Shown here piece after piece: positions 44,822 to 53,388 of a stretch of 64,000 bases of DNA; the first letter of the stretch is position 1, and every line of letters starts with the position of its first letter. The position numbers were made by a program, and so were the translations under genes. This DNA comes from Thiohalomonas sp041685045 (lineage in GTDB: Bacteria; Pseudomonadota; Gammaproteobacteria; Thiohalomonadales; Thiohalomonadaceae), in assembly GCA_041685045.1 (NCBI GenBank), contig JAWLGP010000007.1, forward strand, positions 62,001-126,000. The letters run 5' to 3'. Below the pieces are notes generated by a model. It was not told where the DNA came from and did no database searches. It worked only from the letters and a program-made list of their open reading frames with translations.

Positions 44822-44856
44822 CTGCACGGGGCGGTTCGCCCCGTGCGGTTTTCTTT
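44822..44856 (+). terminator. Intra-operon terminator or attenuator, sspA-sspB
   Basis: GCACGGGGCG (44824-44833) pairs with CGCCCCGTGC (44837-44846) over a three-base loop and is followed by GGTTTTCTTT. Position between sspA and sspB suggests partial termination that lowers sspB expression. Confidence 0.75.
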
Positions 44857-44892
44857 CGTATCTTTTAGTCGGAAACCAAAGCAGGAGTCGCC

Positions 44893-45285
44893 ATGACCCC
44901 GAGCCGCCCGTATCTCCTTCGCGCACTACACGAATGGATTGTGGACAATGGGATGACCCCGTACATCCTCGTCGACGCGGAGCAGGACCAGGTCGAGGTC
45001 CCGGCGCAGTACGTTGAAAACGGCAAAATCGTCTTCAATGTCGGGCCGACGGCGGTGCGCAATCTGGATTTGGGCAACGAGCGGGTGATGCTGGATGCCC
45101 GCTTCTCCGGCAACCCCTTCCACGTCGACGTCCCGATCAACGCCGTTATCGCGATTTATGCCCGTGAAAACGGCAAGGGCATGGTGTTCACCGATGAAGA
45201 GGAGGGCGAGGAACCGCCCACGCCGCCCACGGGCGGTGACGGCGACGACAAGTCCAAACGCCCCACTTTGCGGGTGGTGAAGTGA
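44893..45285 (+). CDS. sspB: ClpXP adaptor protein SspB
   Basis: 130-residue adaptor that delivers ssrA-tagged proteins to ClpXP. The substrate-binding domain starts RPYLLRALHEWIVDNGMTPYI in parts and includes VFNVGPTAVRNLDLGNERV and ARFSGNPFHVDVPINAVIAI. An acidic, proline-rich linker leads to the C-terminal ClpX-docking tail RPTLRVVK, nearly identical to the E. coli tail. It is paired with sspA. Confidence 0.96.
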   Translation: MTPSRPYLLRALHEWIVDNGMTPYILVDAEQDQVEVPAQYVENGKIVFNVGPTAVRNLDLGNERVMLDARFSGNPFHVDVPINAVIAIYARENGKGMVFTDEEEGEEPPTPPTGGDGDDKSKRPTLRVVK

Positions 45286-45350
45286 TGTAAAGGGTTAAGG
45301 GGATCAGCGCGCGTTTCTCTCTTAACTGTTAACTTCTAACCCTTAACTAC
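45286..45350. repeat. Family D TTAACCCTTAACT-type repeat
   Basis: AAGGGTTAAGG (45290-45300) is followed by CTTAACTGTTAACTTCTAACCC and TTAACT, partly the inverse of the first. It fills the convergent gap between sspB and the FAD oxidase gene and overlaps the oxidase stop codon (45343-45345). The same motif, CCCTTAACCCTTAACTC, lies at the hisC stop (39261-39278). Confidence 0.65.
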
Positions 45351-46755
45351 CGGCAGGCAGCTTCTTTCCCGGATTCAAAATTCCACGCGGATCGAACTGC
45401 GCCTTGATGCGGTGCATGAGGTCCAGGGCGACCGGGTCGAGTTCGCGATCGACGTAGTCGCGCTTTTCCAGGCCGATACCGTGCTCTCCGGACAGGGTGC
45501 CGTTCAGCGACAGCACCAGATCGAACACCTCGGACAGGCAGTGTGCCGCACGCGCCATCTCCGCCGGGTCATCGGGGTTCACCAGCAGGTTGACGTGGAT
45601 GTTGCCGTTACCGGCATGGCCAAAATTGACGATGGTGATGCCGTAGCGGTCTCCCAGGTCCTGCAGGCCCGCGATGAGGACCGGCATTTTTGAGACCGGC
45701 ACGACGACGTCTTCATTGATCTTTTTCGGGGCAACGTTTCGTAGCGCGGGAGATAACGCCTTGCGCGTCTCCCACAAGCGGCTCACCTCCTGCTCGTTAC
45801 GCGCTTCCATCACATCCGTACAGCCCGCCCCCTGCGCCGCACGGGCGACAGCGGCGCTGGCGTGCTCGATGCACGCCAGTGGGCCGTCCACTTCGATCAT
45901 CAGCAGGGCGCCGGCCGTATCCGGCAGGCTCGCCGCGGCATAACCGCGAATCATGTCGATGGCGCCGCGATCCATGAACTCCAGGGCGCAAGGTGTCACC
46001 GGCTGGGCCATAATGCGGGCGACCGCTTCCGCGGCGGACTGCATGTCGTTGTAAAGCGCGCGTAGCGTGCGCTTGGCTTCCGGCAAGGGGGTGAGCTTCA
46101 GGATCGCCTCGGTGATCAGGGCCAGGGTGCCTTCCGAACCGATGATGAGCCGGGTCAGGTCATAGCCCACCACGCCCTTGGTTGTGTAAACGCCGCTACG
46201 CAGGCGACGACCGTCGCCGGTGATGGCCTGCAGGCCAAGCACGTTATCACGCGGGGTGCCGTATTTGACTGCGCGGGGACCGGCGGAATTGCAGGCGAGA
46301 TTACCGCCAAGGGTGCAGACGGCGGCACTCGTCGGGTCGGGGGGCCAGAAGAAGCCCTCACTGCGGGCCGCTTCCTGGATGGCGCCGTTGGTCACTCCGG
46401 GTTCGGCCACCAAGAGACGGTTTTTCGCATCGACGTCGATAATCCGATCGAGCCGCTCGGTCGAGAGGACCAGCGCGCCGCCGGTGGGGACGGCGGCGCC
46501 GGCGGTTCCGGTGCCACTGCCCCTTACCACCAGCGGCTGGCGAAATTCGTGGCAGAGGCGGACGACGTCCGCCATCTGTCCGGCGTCGACCGGCCTGGCG
46601 ACCGCCAGCGGGAGAGAATGGCGCCGGCTGTTGTCGTAGCCGTAGGCCCAGATGTCGGCCGGCTGGAGTAGCAGGTCGTCGGCAAGCAACTGCTGCAACC
46701 GGTACAGCAGCGGCTCGTTGAGGGGCGTCAGTTCCAACTCAGTCGACGTACTCAA
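45343..46755 (-). CDS. FAD-linked oxidase (GlcD / D-lactate dehydrogenase type)
   Basis: 470-residue flavoprotein of the VAO/PCMH family. The FAD-binding domain carries LVVRGSGTGTAGAAVPTGGA, EPGVTNGAIQEAA, GGNLACNSAGPRAVKYGTPR and VVGYDLTRLIIGSEGTLALI. The C-terminal domain has INFGHAGNGNIHVNLL-type sequence (IVNFGHAGNGNIHVN) and the ending GEHGIGLEKRDYV, FDPRGILNPGKK. These fit 2-hydroxyacid oxidases such as glycolate oxidase GlcD or D-lactate dehydrogenase. glcE/glcF are absent, so a single-subunit D-2-hydroxyacid dehydrogenase is more likely. The exact substrate is not known. The start overlaps dolP by 17 bases. Confidence 0.88.
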   Translation of the reverse strand: MSTSTELELTPLNEPLLYRLQQLLADDLLLQPADIWAYGYDNSRRHSLPLAVARPVDAGQMADVVRLCHEFRQPLVVRGSGTGTAGAAVPTGGALVLSTERLDRIIDVDAKNRLLVAEPGVTNGAIQEAARSEGFFWPPDPTSAAVCTLGGNLACNSAGPRAVKYGTPRDNVLGLQAITGDGRRLRSGVYTTKGVVGYDLTRLIIGSEGTLALITEAILKLTPLPEAKRTLRALYNDMQSAAEAVARIMAQPVTPCALEFMDRGAIDMIRGYAAASLPDTAGALLMIEVDGPLACIEHASAAVARAAQGAGCTDVMEARNEQEVSRLWETRKALSPALRNVAPKKINEDVVVPVSKMPVLIAGLQDLGDRYGITIVNFGHAGNGNIHVNLLVNPDDPAEMARAAHCLSEVFDLVLSLNGTLSGEHGIGLEKRDYVDRELDPVALDLMHRIKAQFDPRGILNPGKKLPAGS

Positions 46756-47335
46756 ACACCCGTACTATCCGGGTGACGCCACCAGTATCGCTCGCGAGCG
46801 AGGTGGCGATGTTGGACTCGCCCCGGGAGACAAGCCCCATCAGGTAGACGATGCTCGCCTCGGTCACCACCTTTATCCGGGTGCCATCGACATGCTCGCT
46901 GGTGAGCAGCTTGGTCTTGATCTTGGTGGTGACCCAGGTGTCGCCGGAACGAGCGCCGAGACCGGAAGGCTCCTCCACCCGTATTTCGTTGTAGACCTTG
47001 CGGACGTTCGGAACCTCGCGCGCGTAGCGTTCGGCCCGTTGCCGCAGGTCGGCTGTTCGCGTCTCGCCCGTCAACAGCACGATGCCGTTGAAGCTGGTGA
47101 CGTTGACGTGGACATCCTCCGCCTTGGTCATGGCGGGATCTTTGGCCATGCGCGACAGCGCGCGCATTTCGATGGTCTGATCGTCGATCTGGGCACCAAC
47201 GCTGCGACGGTCGTGGGCGGCCGTGGCGCCGCCGGCGGCCGCACCGGCGAGGATCAACGGCGTTGTGCAGCCGCCGATACCCAGCGAGGCGATCAGGACG
47301 AAAAATGATGCAGTGCGGTAAAACGACATGCTCAC
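46739..47335 (-). CDS. dolP: BON-domain outer-membrane lipoprotein DolP
   Basis: 198-residue DolP (YraP) lipoprotein, which supports outer-membrane integrity and, in E. coli, affects BamA and amidase regulation. The lipobox is GIGGC near residue 23. Two BON domains follow: VHVNVTSFNGIVLLTGETR and, further on, TTKIKTKLLTSEHVDGTRIKV with VYLMGLVSRGE in pieces. It ends just inside the FAD oxidase gene and overlaps diaA by four bases. The order lpoA-yraN-diaA-dolP matches E. coli. Confidence 0.93.
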   Translation of the reverse strand: MSMSFYRTASFFVLIASLGIGGCTTPLILAGAAAGGATAAHDRRSVGAQIDDQTIEMRALSRMAKDPAMTKAEDVHVNVTSFNGIVLLTGETRTADLRQRAERYAREVPNVRKVYNEIRVEEPSGLGARSGDTWVTTKIKTKLLTSEHVDGTRIKVVTEASIVYLMGLVSRGESNIATSLASDTGGVTRIVRVFEYVD

Positions 47336-47925
47336 TCCAGTTCCCCGAACAGTTGCAGGTCGATGATATCGCAGAGGCAGTGGATCACCAGCAGATGTAC
47401 CTCCTGGATGCGGGCGGTGACCTGGGCGGGCACGCGCAGCTCCACATCGTCCGGCCCGAGCCGTTCTGCCATCTGGCCCCCGGCCTTCCCCGTCAGCGCC
47501 ACGACCATCAGTTCCCGGTCGTGGGCGGCCTCGATGGCGCGTACCACATTGGCCGAGTTGCCGCTGGTGGAGATGGCCAGCAGTACGTCGCCGGCGACGC
47601 CGAGAGCCCTCACCTGCTTGGCAAAGACCTCGTCGTAGTGGTAGTCGTTGGCTATCGACGTCAGCGTTGAGGTGTCGGTCGTCAATGCCATCGCGGGCAG
47701 CCCCGGTCGCTCGCGTTCGAAGCGGTTGAGCATTTCCGAGGAGAAATGCTGCGCATCACCGGCGGAACCGCCGTTGCCGCAACTCAGCACCTTGTTGCCC
47801 TGCACCAGGCGCTGGCAGATCAACTCGGCGGCACGGGCGATTGCGGGCGCCATCGATTCCATCGCCTCCTGCTTGACCCGCACGCTTTCGGCAAACAGGC
47901 CCCTGACTCGTTCGACGTTATTCAC
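47332..47925 (-). CDS. diaA: SIS-domain protein DiaA (GmhA-like)
   Basis: 197-residue SIS-domain protein. In E. coli the gene in this position makes DiaA, which binds DnaA and promotes timely initiation at oriC. The close homologue GmhA (phosphoheptose isomerase) has the same fold. Sequence blocks: KVLSCGNGGSAGDAQHFSSE, LTTDTSTLTSIANDYHYDEV, LLAISTSGNSANVVRAIEAA and VHLLVIHCLCDIIDLQLFG. Gene order favours DiaA, but the isomerase role cannot be excluded from sequence alone. Confidence 0.88.
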   Translation of the reverse strand: MNNVERVRGLFAESVRVKQEAMESMAPAIARAAELICQRLVQGNKVLSCGNGGSAGDAQHFSSEMLNRFERERPGLPAMALTTDTSTLTSIANDYHYDEVFAKQVRALGVAGDVLLAISTSGNSANVVRAIEAAHDRELMVVALTGKAGGQMAERLGPDDVELRVPAQVTARIQEVHLLVIHCLCDIIDLQLFGELE

Positions 47926-47942
47926 CTTGTTGCTTCACCTCG

Positions 47943-48317
47943 TCAATACGCTTCGATGGCGTTTTTCAGCCACTCTATCGTGTCCGGCCCCGGCCCGATG
48001 CCGACCACGTCAAATCGGCAGGTGCGGTCGTTACCGGTTCTTTGCAGGTAGTGTCGGGCCGCGGTGATCAGCCGGCGTTGCTTGCGTCGATCGATGCTCT
48101 CGATGGCACCGCCATAACCGGTGTGGCTACGAAAGCGGACCTCGACGAACACCAGATCGCGGCCGTCCTGCATGATCAGGTCGAGCTCGCCTCCCCGACA
48201 ACGGTAATTGCGTGTTACCAGGAGCAACCCGGCGGTCTGCAGATACCCAAGCGCCATTTCTTCGGCCTGGCGTCCACGTCGCAGATGCTCCGGATCACTC
48301 GAGGTTCGCTTGACCAT
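47943..48317 (-). CDS. yraN: UPF0102 family endonuclease-like protein YraN
   Basis: 124 residues from the ATG at 48317, or 128 from 48329; both overlap the end of lpoA. The family has a restriction-endonuclease-like fold and no settled function. Typical blocks are RRGRQAEEMALGYLQTAG, NYRCRGGELDLIMQDGRDLVFVEVR with the catalytic-like D and ExR, YGGAIESIDRRKQRRL and CRFDVVGI. It lies between lpoA and diaA as in E. coli. Confidence 0.92.
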   Translation of the reverse strand: MVKRTSSDPEHLRRGRQAEEMALGYLQTAGLLLVTRNYRCRGGELDLIMQDGRDLVFVEVRFRSHTGYGGAIESIDRRKQRRLITAARHYLQRTGNDRTCRFDVVGIGPGPDTIEWLKNAIEAY

Positions 48318-50172
48318 CCGGCGCCACAAACAGGAAATCCGTGTCCATCAGGCGGGGTTCGCCCCGTACGAACCGCGCCCACAACAGGTGCCGGCGCACC
48401 CGCTGTCCGTTGTCGACCCGCAGGGTGCCGGTCTCCCCTTGGTAGCGGTCGTGAGGATAGGCGGCGAGCAGCTTGAGGCGCGGCACGAGGTGGTAGGCAT
48501 CGACACCCATGGCCACCAGTCGCTGCAGGGACCCGCCATGCGCCCGGAGTACCTCACGGTCCTCCCGCCTTAAAGCGGCGTTTGGGGTTTCGCTGTCCAG
48601 CGTCCAGGGCATGTCACCGAACACGACGTCGTCCATGTCGCGATCCTTGGCCGCATCCGGGGTGCCGGCGAAGATGTGCGACGTGGCGTAGATGGGCATG
48701 CCGATGGCGCGGTGGAACCGCAATTGCGGCCGAATGAGCCGGGCTTGCACCGGGAAGGCGCCGAGAAACACGAAATCCAGGTCCTGCCGGCGGCGAGAAT
48801 CGAAGTCAACCCGTTGGCGCAGCACATCCTGCACGGTGATGCGACGAAGCTCGCTCTGATCCAGGTTGAGTAGCCGCCGGAGGGGATCGGAGAAGTCGCT
48901 CTGTTGCGGATCATAGGCCGCACTGGATGCGGTCCGTCCACCCAGGGCTTCCCAGCGCTCCATGAAGGCCGTGTGCAGGCGCTCCCCCCAAGGGCCTTGC
49001 GGGTACAGCACGGCCGCGGTGTCGAAACCATCCAGCCACGCCAGTTCCGCCGCCTGTCGCGCCTCATCCTCCGGCGCCAGCCCGAACTGAAACAGCTGTT
49101 CGTTCCGTGGCGGTTCGACATCGTTGAGTGCCAGCGTCGGTACCGAGAGTTCGGGCAGTCGGGCCAGGGTCTGGACCGCCTCCTTGCCCAAAGGGCCGAT
49201 GACAAACTGGGCGCCGTCATCGATCGCCCGTGCGTACTGCTCGATCACCGCCGAGGCATCGCCCTCGTCATAGAAGTGCAGTTGCAGCGTTGCGGCCTGC
49301 GGGTCGCGGTAATAAGCGGCCACGATCCCATCCCGTACCGCCTCCGCTGCAGCGGCGAAATGCCCCGAGAAGGGCAGCAGCACCGCGATGTGATCGGGGC
49401 GGCTCAGCAGATCCCGGCGTTGATGCTCCAGGGCGCGCAGAAACGAAGGCAGCGCCGGATGGGAGGGATAACGCTCGCGCCACTGGGCGATGGTCGCTGA
49501 CACCTGTTCGGCCGTCTGCTCCACGTCTTTGGCCAGGAGAGCCAACTCCATCCAGCCGCTCAACACATTGGGTGGCGGATGAATCCTCAGCTGCGACAGG
49601 GCCTCGTTGGAAAGATGGGAGAGGGCTTCCCAGGTGGCGAGCTGGTTGGCCTCGATGGTGTCGGTACCGGTCAGGAACAGCTCGCGCTCGATATACTCGC
49701 GGGCGGCCTCGAGGTGATTGCCGAGCTGTGCGAAGGCGCGGGCGCGCAGGTGGTGGTAGCGGGCGTGCAGTGCCGTCTCGCGTTCGGAGGCGGCGGGATG
49801 CAGCAGTAGCGCCAGGGCGCGGTCGGGGTCTCCCGGAAGCGCCAGCTCCGCTGCCAACAGTTGGCGCTGCATGGCCAGTTGCGGCGGCATGCCGACTGGG
49901 CTGGTGCTCTCGAGCAGCAGGGCCGCCTGGCTTTTCAGCCCCCCTTGCAATAGGGCGTCCACGGCCTGGAGGCGGTACTGTTCACGGGCCTCCCCGCTGG
50001 TTTGCGCACCGAGCTCGAGGAAACGGCGCGCCGCGGCGTGGAACTCACCGCGCTCCAGTGCCTCGTAGGCGGCATCATCCGGCGTCGACGCCGGGGCGGG
50101 CGCCTCCACCGGGACACCGGCACAACCGGCCAGCAAGGCCAACGCCGGCAATAACCTGAACAATGAACGCAT
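48295..50172 (-). CDS. lpoA: Penicillin-binding protein activator LpoA
   Basis: 625-residue outer-membrane lipoprotein that spans the periplasm and activates PBP1A. The ATG at 50172 begins a lipoprotein signal peptide with lipobox LAGC (C17); the frame is open further upstream. The N-terminal half (about 30-270) is helical TPR-like. The C-terminal half is a periplasmic-binding-protein-like fold: IAVLLPFSGHFAAAAEAVRDG, QFVIGPLGKEAVQTLARLP, DAEARQAAEL-type APEDEARQAAELAW and DLDFVFLGAFPVQARLIRPQ. It is divergent from rsmI, the conserved arrangement. Confidence 0.94.
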   Translation of the reverse strand: MRSLFRLLPALALLAGCAGVPVEAPAPASTPDDAAYEALERGEFHAAARRFLELGAQTSGEAREQYRLQAVDALLQGGLKSQAALLLESTSPVGMPPQLAMQRQLLAAELALPGDPDRALALLLHPAASERETALHARYHHLRARAFAQLGNHLEAAREYIERELFLTGTDTIEANQLATWEALSHLSNEALSQLRIHPPPNVLSGWMELALLAKDVEQTAEQVSATIAQWRERYPSHPALPSFLRALEHQRRDLLSRPDHIAVLLPFSGHFAAAAEAVRDGIVAAYYRDPQAATLQLHFYDEGDASAVIEQYARAIDDGAQFVIGPLGKEAVQTLARLPELSVPTLALNDVEPPRNEQLFQFGLAPEDEARQAAELAWLDGFDTAAVLYPQGPWGERLHTAFMERWEALGGRTASSAAYDPQQSDFSDPLRRLLNLDQSELRRITVQDVLRQRVDFDSRRRQDLDFVFLGAFPVQARLIRPQLRFHRAIGMPIYATSHIFAGTPDAAKDRDMDDVVFGDMPWTLDSETPNAALRREDREVLRAHGGSLQRLVAMGVDAYHLVPRLKLLAAYPHDRYQGETGTLRVDNGQRVRRHLLWARFVRGEPRLMDTDFLFVAPDGQANLE

Positions 50173-50317
50173 CGGTATGCTAACTTCGCGGTTCGCCGCC
50201 GGACTGCACGGACAACGGTCGGGTGCATCCTGCGGTGGGTCTTTCGGAGCGGTACCGGCACTGCCTCGCCAAGAGGCGCCGAAGGCCGCAAAACGCACAG
50301 TATCTTGATAGGGTGAG

Positions 50318-51166
50318 ATGGTGTCAATCGAACCGGGCACGCTCTACGTGGTTGCAACGCCGATTGGTAATCTGGGGGACATGACGCCCCGGGCAGTAGA
50401 CACCCTGCGCGCGGTCGACCTCATCGCTGCCGAAGACACCCGCCATACGGCAGGCCTGTTGCGGCATTTCGCCGTCGGTACGCCCCTGATTTCGCTGCAC
50501 GAGCACAACGAGCGCCAGGTGGTGCCGCGACTGATCGAACAGCTGACGTCCGGTCGGTCATTGGCGCTGGTCTCCGACGCCGGCACCCCGCTGGTCAGCG
50601 ATCCGGGCTATCACCTGACCCGCGCAGCCCATTCGGCCGGTGTGAGGGTCTCGCCGATCCCTGGTGCGTGCGCTGCCGTAGCGGCGCTCGCGGTTGCGGG
50701 GCTTGCCAGTGACCGTTTTCTCTTTGTGGGTTTTCCTCCGCCAAAGAGCGGGCCGCGCCGCAGTCTGTTCGAGTCGCTGCGAAAAGACGGCGCCACCCTG
50801 GTGTTCTACGAGGCACCGCACCGCGTTCTCGATTCCGTGCAGGAAATGGCTGCCGTGTTTGGCGAATCACGCCTCGCGGTTCTGGCACGCGAACTGACCA
50901 AGACCTATGAAACCGTACACCAGGCACCACTGGGTGAGCTCATCAACTTTATCGCCGCCGATGCCGACCAGCGGCGTGGCGAGGTGGTACTGGTGGTGGA
51001 AGGGGCGCCGAAAACGCCGGCCAAGGGCCTGGATGAAGAGGCGCGTCGCATCGCTTCGCTCCTGGGCGACGAACTGTCGGTCAAGCAGGCCGCCGCTTTA
51101 ACGGCAAAGATCACGGGTGCCAAGAAGAACGCTGTGTATCAGTATCTGACAAGCGAACTGGAGTGA
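50318..51166 (+). CDS. rsmI: 16S rRNA (cytidine-1402-2'-O)-methyltransferase
   Basis: 282-residue SAM-dependent enzyme that 2'-O-methylates C1402 in the ribosomal P site. The tetrapyrrole-methylase fold is shown by GTLYVVATPIGNLGDMTPRA, DLIAAEDTRHTAGLLRHF, SLHEHNERQ, SLALVSDAGTPLVSDPGYHL and IPGACAAVAALAVAGL. Start is the ATG at 50318, with GGGTGAG just before it; a GTG follows immediately. The 145-base gap to lpoA shows TATCTT (50301-50306) as a weak -10. Confidence 0.95.
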   Translation: MVSIEPGTLYVVATPIGNLGDMTPRAVDTLRAVDLIAAEDTRHTAGLLRHFAVGTPLISLHEHNERQVVPRLIEQLTSGRSLALVSDAGTPLVSDPGYHLTRAAHSAGVRVSPIPGACAAVAALAVAGLASDRFLFVGFPPPKSGPRRSLFESLRKDGATLVFYEAPHRVLDSVQEMAAVFGESRLAVLARELTKTYETVHQAPLGELINFIAADADQRRGEVVLVVEGAPKTPAKGLDEEARRIASLLGDELSVKQAAALTAKITGAKKNAVYQYLTSELE

Positions 51167-51214
51167 GGAGAGGGGCCGCGAGGGCCTTCCTCGCTACGGT
51201 CGCCTAGGTTTTGG

Positions 51215-51940
51215 TCAGCTTTGGACGGAGCAGTCCAACATGTATCCGACGCCGTAAACAGGGATGATCTCCGGAGGCTCCTTGAATGACGCTTCTAGCT
51301 TCCGGCGAAGGCGCGATATGAATACTTCCAAGTTGAGCTTCCCTGCAAACGGGCGGTTGAGCGCCTTCAACAGCACATCCTTTGACACCGGTTGCTGAGG
51401 CGACCGCCCCAGGGTGGCGACGATGATCCGTTCGGACGGCGTCAGCCTGGCGCTATGTCCGCTGATACGGCAGTGCAGTTCTCTTCCGCGCAGGATCCAA
51501 TCGGGCCCGTAAGCCACCTTTGTTTGGCGGTGATAAAGGTTTTCCGCCGCCGCATGGATGGCTCGCAATGACGCGGACTTGTTCAGGAAGATGTCACATC
51601 CCCGGCGGAAGCTCTCGACCAGAACGCTGTCGTCGATACTTGCGGTCAGTATGATCGATCCGGGGCGGGGTTCTTGAGAGACCACGCGCTGGAGCAGCAG
51701 GAACCCGTCCATGTCGGACAGTTGCAAGTCGATAATCCAGACATCGATGTGCCCGCTGGAGAGCTTCAGAAGTGCTTCTCGCCCGTTGGCGGCCGTCGTG
51801 ACTTCCCAGCCAGCATTGACGAATGATTCCGCCAGGTCGATTCGCAGATCGTCTTCGTCCTCGATGATGATCACGGAAGGGGCAGGCGGGCAGCTGTTCT
51901 GAGCCGACCATTCGCGGCGGGTCGAGAGTGATTCCAACAT
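51215..51940 (-). CDS. Orphan OmpR/PhoB-type response regulator
   Basis: 241 residues from the ATG at 51940 (260 from 51997). The receiver domain keeps the acidic pair in IIEDEDDLR, the phosphoacceptor D71 (WIIDLQLSDMDGF), a Thr/Ser in IILTAS and K121 (FLNKSAS). The C-terminal winged helix has RLTPSERIIVATLGRSPQQPVSKDVLLKAL in parts and FISRLRRKLEASF, ending VYGVGYML. No histidine kinase is adjacent. G+C is lower than in the flanking operons, and with the decayed genes beside it this looks like an accessory pocket. Confidence 0.85.
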   Translation of the reverse strand: MLESLSTRREWSAQNSCPPAPSVIIIEDEDDLRIDLAESFVNAGWEVTTAANGREALLKLSSGHIDVWIIDLQLSDMDGFLLLQRVVSQEPRPGSIILTASIDDSVLVESFRRGCDIFLNKSASLRAIHAAAENLYHRQTKVAYGPDWILRGRELHCRISGHSARLTPSERIIVATLGRSPQQPVSKDVLLKALNRPFAGKLNLEVFISRLRRKLEASFKEPPEIIPVYGVGYMLDCSVQS

Positions 51941-52118
51941 ACTGCATTTCTTTCTTTTGGCGTAAGGGAACGCGGGGCAGGTGAAAATGCCCTCCATAAC
52001 TCGTGTTAGTTATGGTACTGAAAGCGTGACTGATTAGTTCGGCGGGATTGAAAGATGGTTTGGTCCGCTAGAAAAAGTTCCCGGTAGTGCGGCACGGGCA
52101 AAATGCCCGGAGTCGGAT

Positions 52119-52463
52119 TTATTCCAGTCGACTCGCCCGGTAGCGCTTCGGCGTCGTGCCGAAGCGCCTCTTGAACGCGGTAACGAAGTCACTGTCGCGC
52201 TGATAGCCCACCTGATAGGCGATTGTCTTGATGGGCGAGTCACTTTTCTCCAGCAGTCGCCGGGCCCGCTGGAGCCGCTGCTCGCGCGCATAGGCGATGA
52301 CGCTGAAACCAAACAGGGCCTGGAACTCCTTTGTCAGCGTACGGACGTTCGTGCCGACTTGGCGGGCGATCTCGGTCAAGGTGGGCAATTCGAGCAGGTT
52401 TTCCATGATGATGGCCCGGTCCTGATAGAGGCGCTCGACCCGTCGGCTGCCGACGTCCTGGGC
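52119..52463 (-). pseudogene. Truncated AraC-family regulator (DNA-binding domain only)
   Basis: The last ~115 codons encode a double helix-turn-helix: TEIARQVGTNVRTLTKEFQALFG ... ARRLLEKSDSPIKTIAYQVGYQRDSDFVTAFKRRFG in pieces, typical of the AraC/PchR C-terminus. The reading frame stays open upstream to 52691, but that part is arginine/proline-rich shadow of the OmpA-like remnant on the other strand. The ~200-residue effector domain is missing. An internal ATG at 52406 could yield about 95 residues. Most likely a remnant left by deletion. Confidence 0.65.
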
Positions 52464-52579
52464 CCCAGGCTGTTGCCTGGGAGTCCGTGGCCTGCCTACG
52501 CCCGCAATGGGGGCGGGCGGACAGTCACCTCTGCGAAGGCAGGAAGTTGGCGGTTGCTTATTGCCAATGAGGTGCCACG

Positions 52580-52870
52580 GCCGGGCTGTTCGACTGGGAC
52601 TCGGAATACGTAATGACCAGCTCGTCCGGCACTTCCCTGAAGGGTCGAAGACAGCGGGACCAACACCACCTTCGGGGTTGGTCTGGAACACGCCTTCTCC
52701 GAAAGCTGGAGTGGCCGCCTCGGCTGGGACCGCTACAACATGAGCGGCATGGCAGCGGATCTGGTCAGTGCCGGCCTGGTTTATCGCTTCGGCACCCGGA
52801 AATCGGTGACCCCGCGGCCGGAGCCGGTGGCATTGGCTCAGCCTGAGCCCCAGCCGGTCGAAGATGATTT
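52580..52870 (+). pseudogene. Remnant of an OmpA-like outer-membrane beta-barrel gene
   Basis: In one frame 52585-52640 reads AGLFDWDSEYVMTSSSGTSL, and after a one-base shift near 52641-52650 the next frame reads EDSGTNTTFGVGLEHAFSES, then GRLGWDRYN and LVSAGLVYRFG, followed by a proline-rich linker (TPRPEPVALAQPEPQPVEDD). This matches the last strands of an OmpA-type barrel and the hinge before its peptidoglycan-binding domain. Both ends are missing: a stop lies just before 52585, and after the linker the frame runs into low-complexity CATCCG repeats and rnpB. Confidence 0.68.
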
Positions 52871-52969
52871 CGGGGAGAGGGCTTTTTTTTATCCTTCAGC
52901 ATCCGCATCCGCATCCGCGACCGTAGGGCCAGCAGAAACGGTCGGCTTGATCCAATGCTCTTTTTTCTC

Positions 52970-52999
52970 TTGCAACTTCCCGCCAAATCCGCAGACTAA
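52970..52999 (+). promoter_or_regulatory. Candidate rnpB promoter
   Basis: TTGCAA (52970-52975) and GACTAA (52994-52999) with an 18-base spacer, placing the start about seven bases later at the first base of the rnpB P1 helix (53006). Modest consensus match, good geometry. Confidence 0.42.
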
Positions 53000-53005
53000 C
53001 GCCCC

Positions 53006-53375
53006 GGGAGTCGGCCGGGCAGTCGCTGCGCCTTCGGGCGTGGAGGAAAGTCCGGGCTCCACGGGGCAGGGTGCCAGGTAACGCCTGGGCGGCGCGAGCC
53101 GACGGAAAGTGCCACAGAGAACAGACCGCCTACGTGCCCGGTGCGTCCGGGCGCCGGCAAGGGTGAAAAGGTGCGGTAAGAGCGCACCGCGCGGGTGGCA
53201 ACACGCCGCGGCACGGTAAACCCCACCTGGAGCAAGACCAAATAGGGGAACAGGCGGCTTCGGCCTGCCGCGTACGGCCCGTACGGTTCCCGGGTAGGTT
53301 GCTCGAGGCGTCCGGTGACGGGCGTCCCAGATGAATGACTGTCCACGACAGAACCCGGCTTACAGGCCGACTCCC
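53006..53375 (+). ncRNA. rnpB: RNase P RNA, bacterial type A
   Basis: Catalytic RNA that removes tRNA 5' leaders. The 11-base P1 helix is perfect: GGGAGTCGGCC (53006-53016) against GGCCGACTCCC (53365-53375). Universally conserved cores are present: GAGGAAAGTCCGGGCTCC (CR I), CAGGGTGCCAGGTAACGCC, GGGTGAAAAGGTGCGGTAAG, CACGGTAAACCCCACC, AGCAAGACCAAATAGGGG, and at the 3' end AGATGAATGACTGTCCACGA with CAGAACCCGGCTTACAGG. Length about 370 nt. A TTCTTTT tract follows the P1 strand and probably ends the transcript. The antisense frame at 52996-53388 is not a gene. Confidence 0.97.
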
Positions 53376-53388
53376 TTCTTTTCAGCAC

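Noticed and set aside
51167..51214. Possible terminator between rsmI and the response regulator (GCGAGG/CCTCGC)
   Set aside because: Only a six-base stem without a proper T-run on either strand; not strong enough to list.
52464..52691. N-terminal extension of the AraC-type frame
   Set aside because: This part is the reverse complement of the OmpA-like remnant and of low-complexity sequence; it has no similarity to AraC effector domains.
52996..53388. 130-residue open frame antisense to rnpB
   Set aside because: It contains the well-known spurious 'ACKPGSVVDSH' antisense translation of RNase P RNA; the sequence is explained by rnpB.
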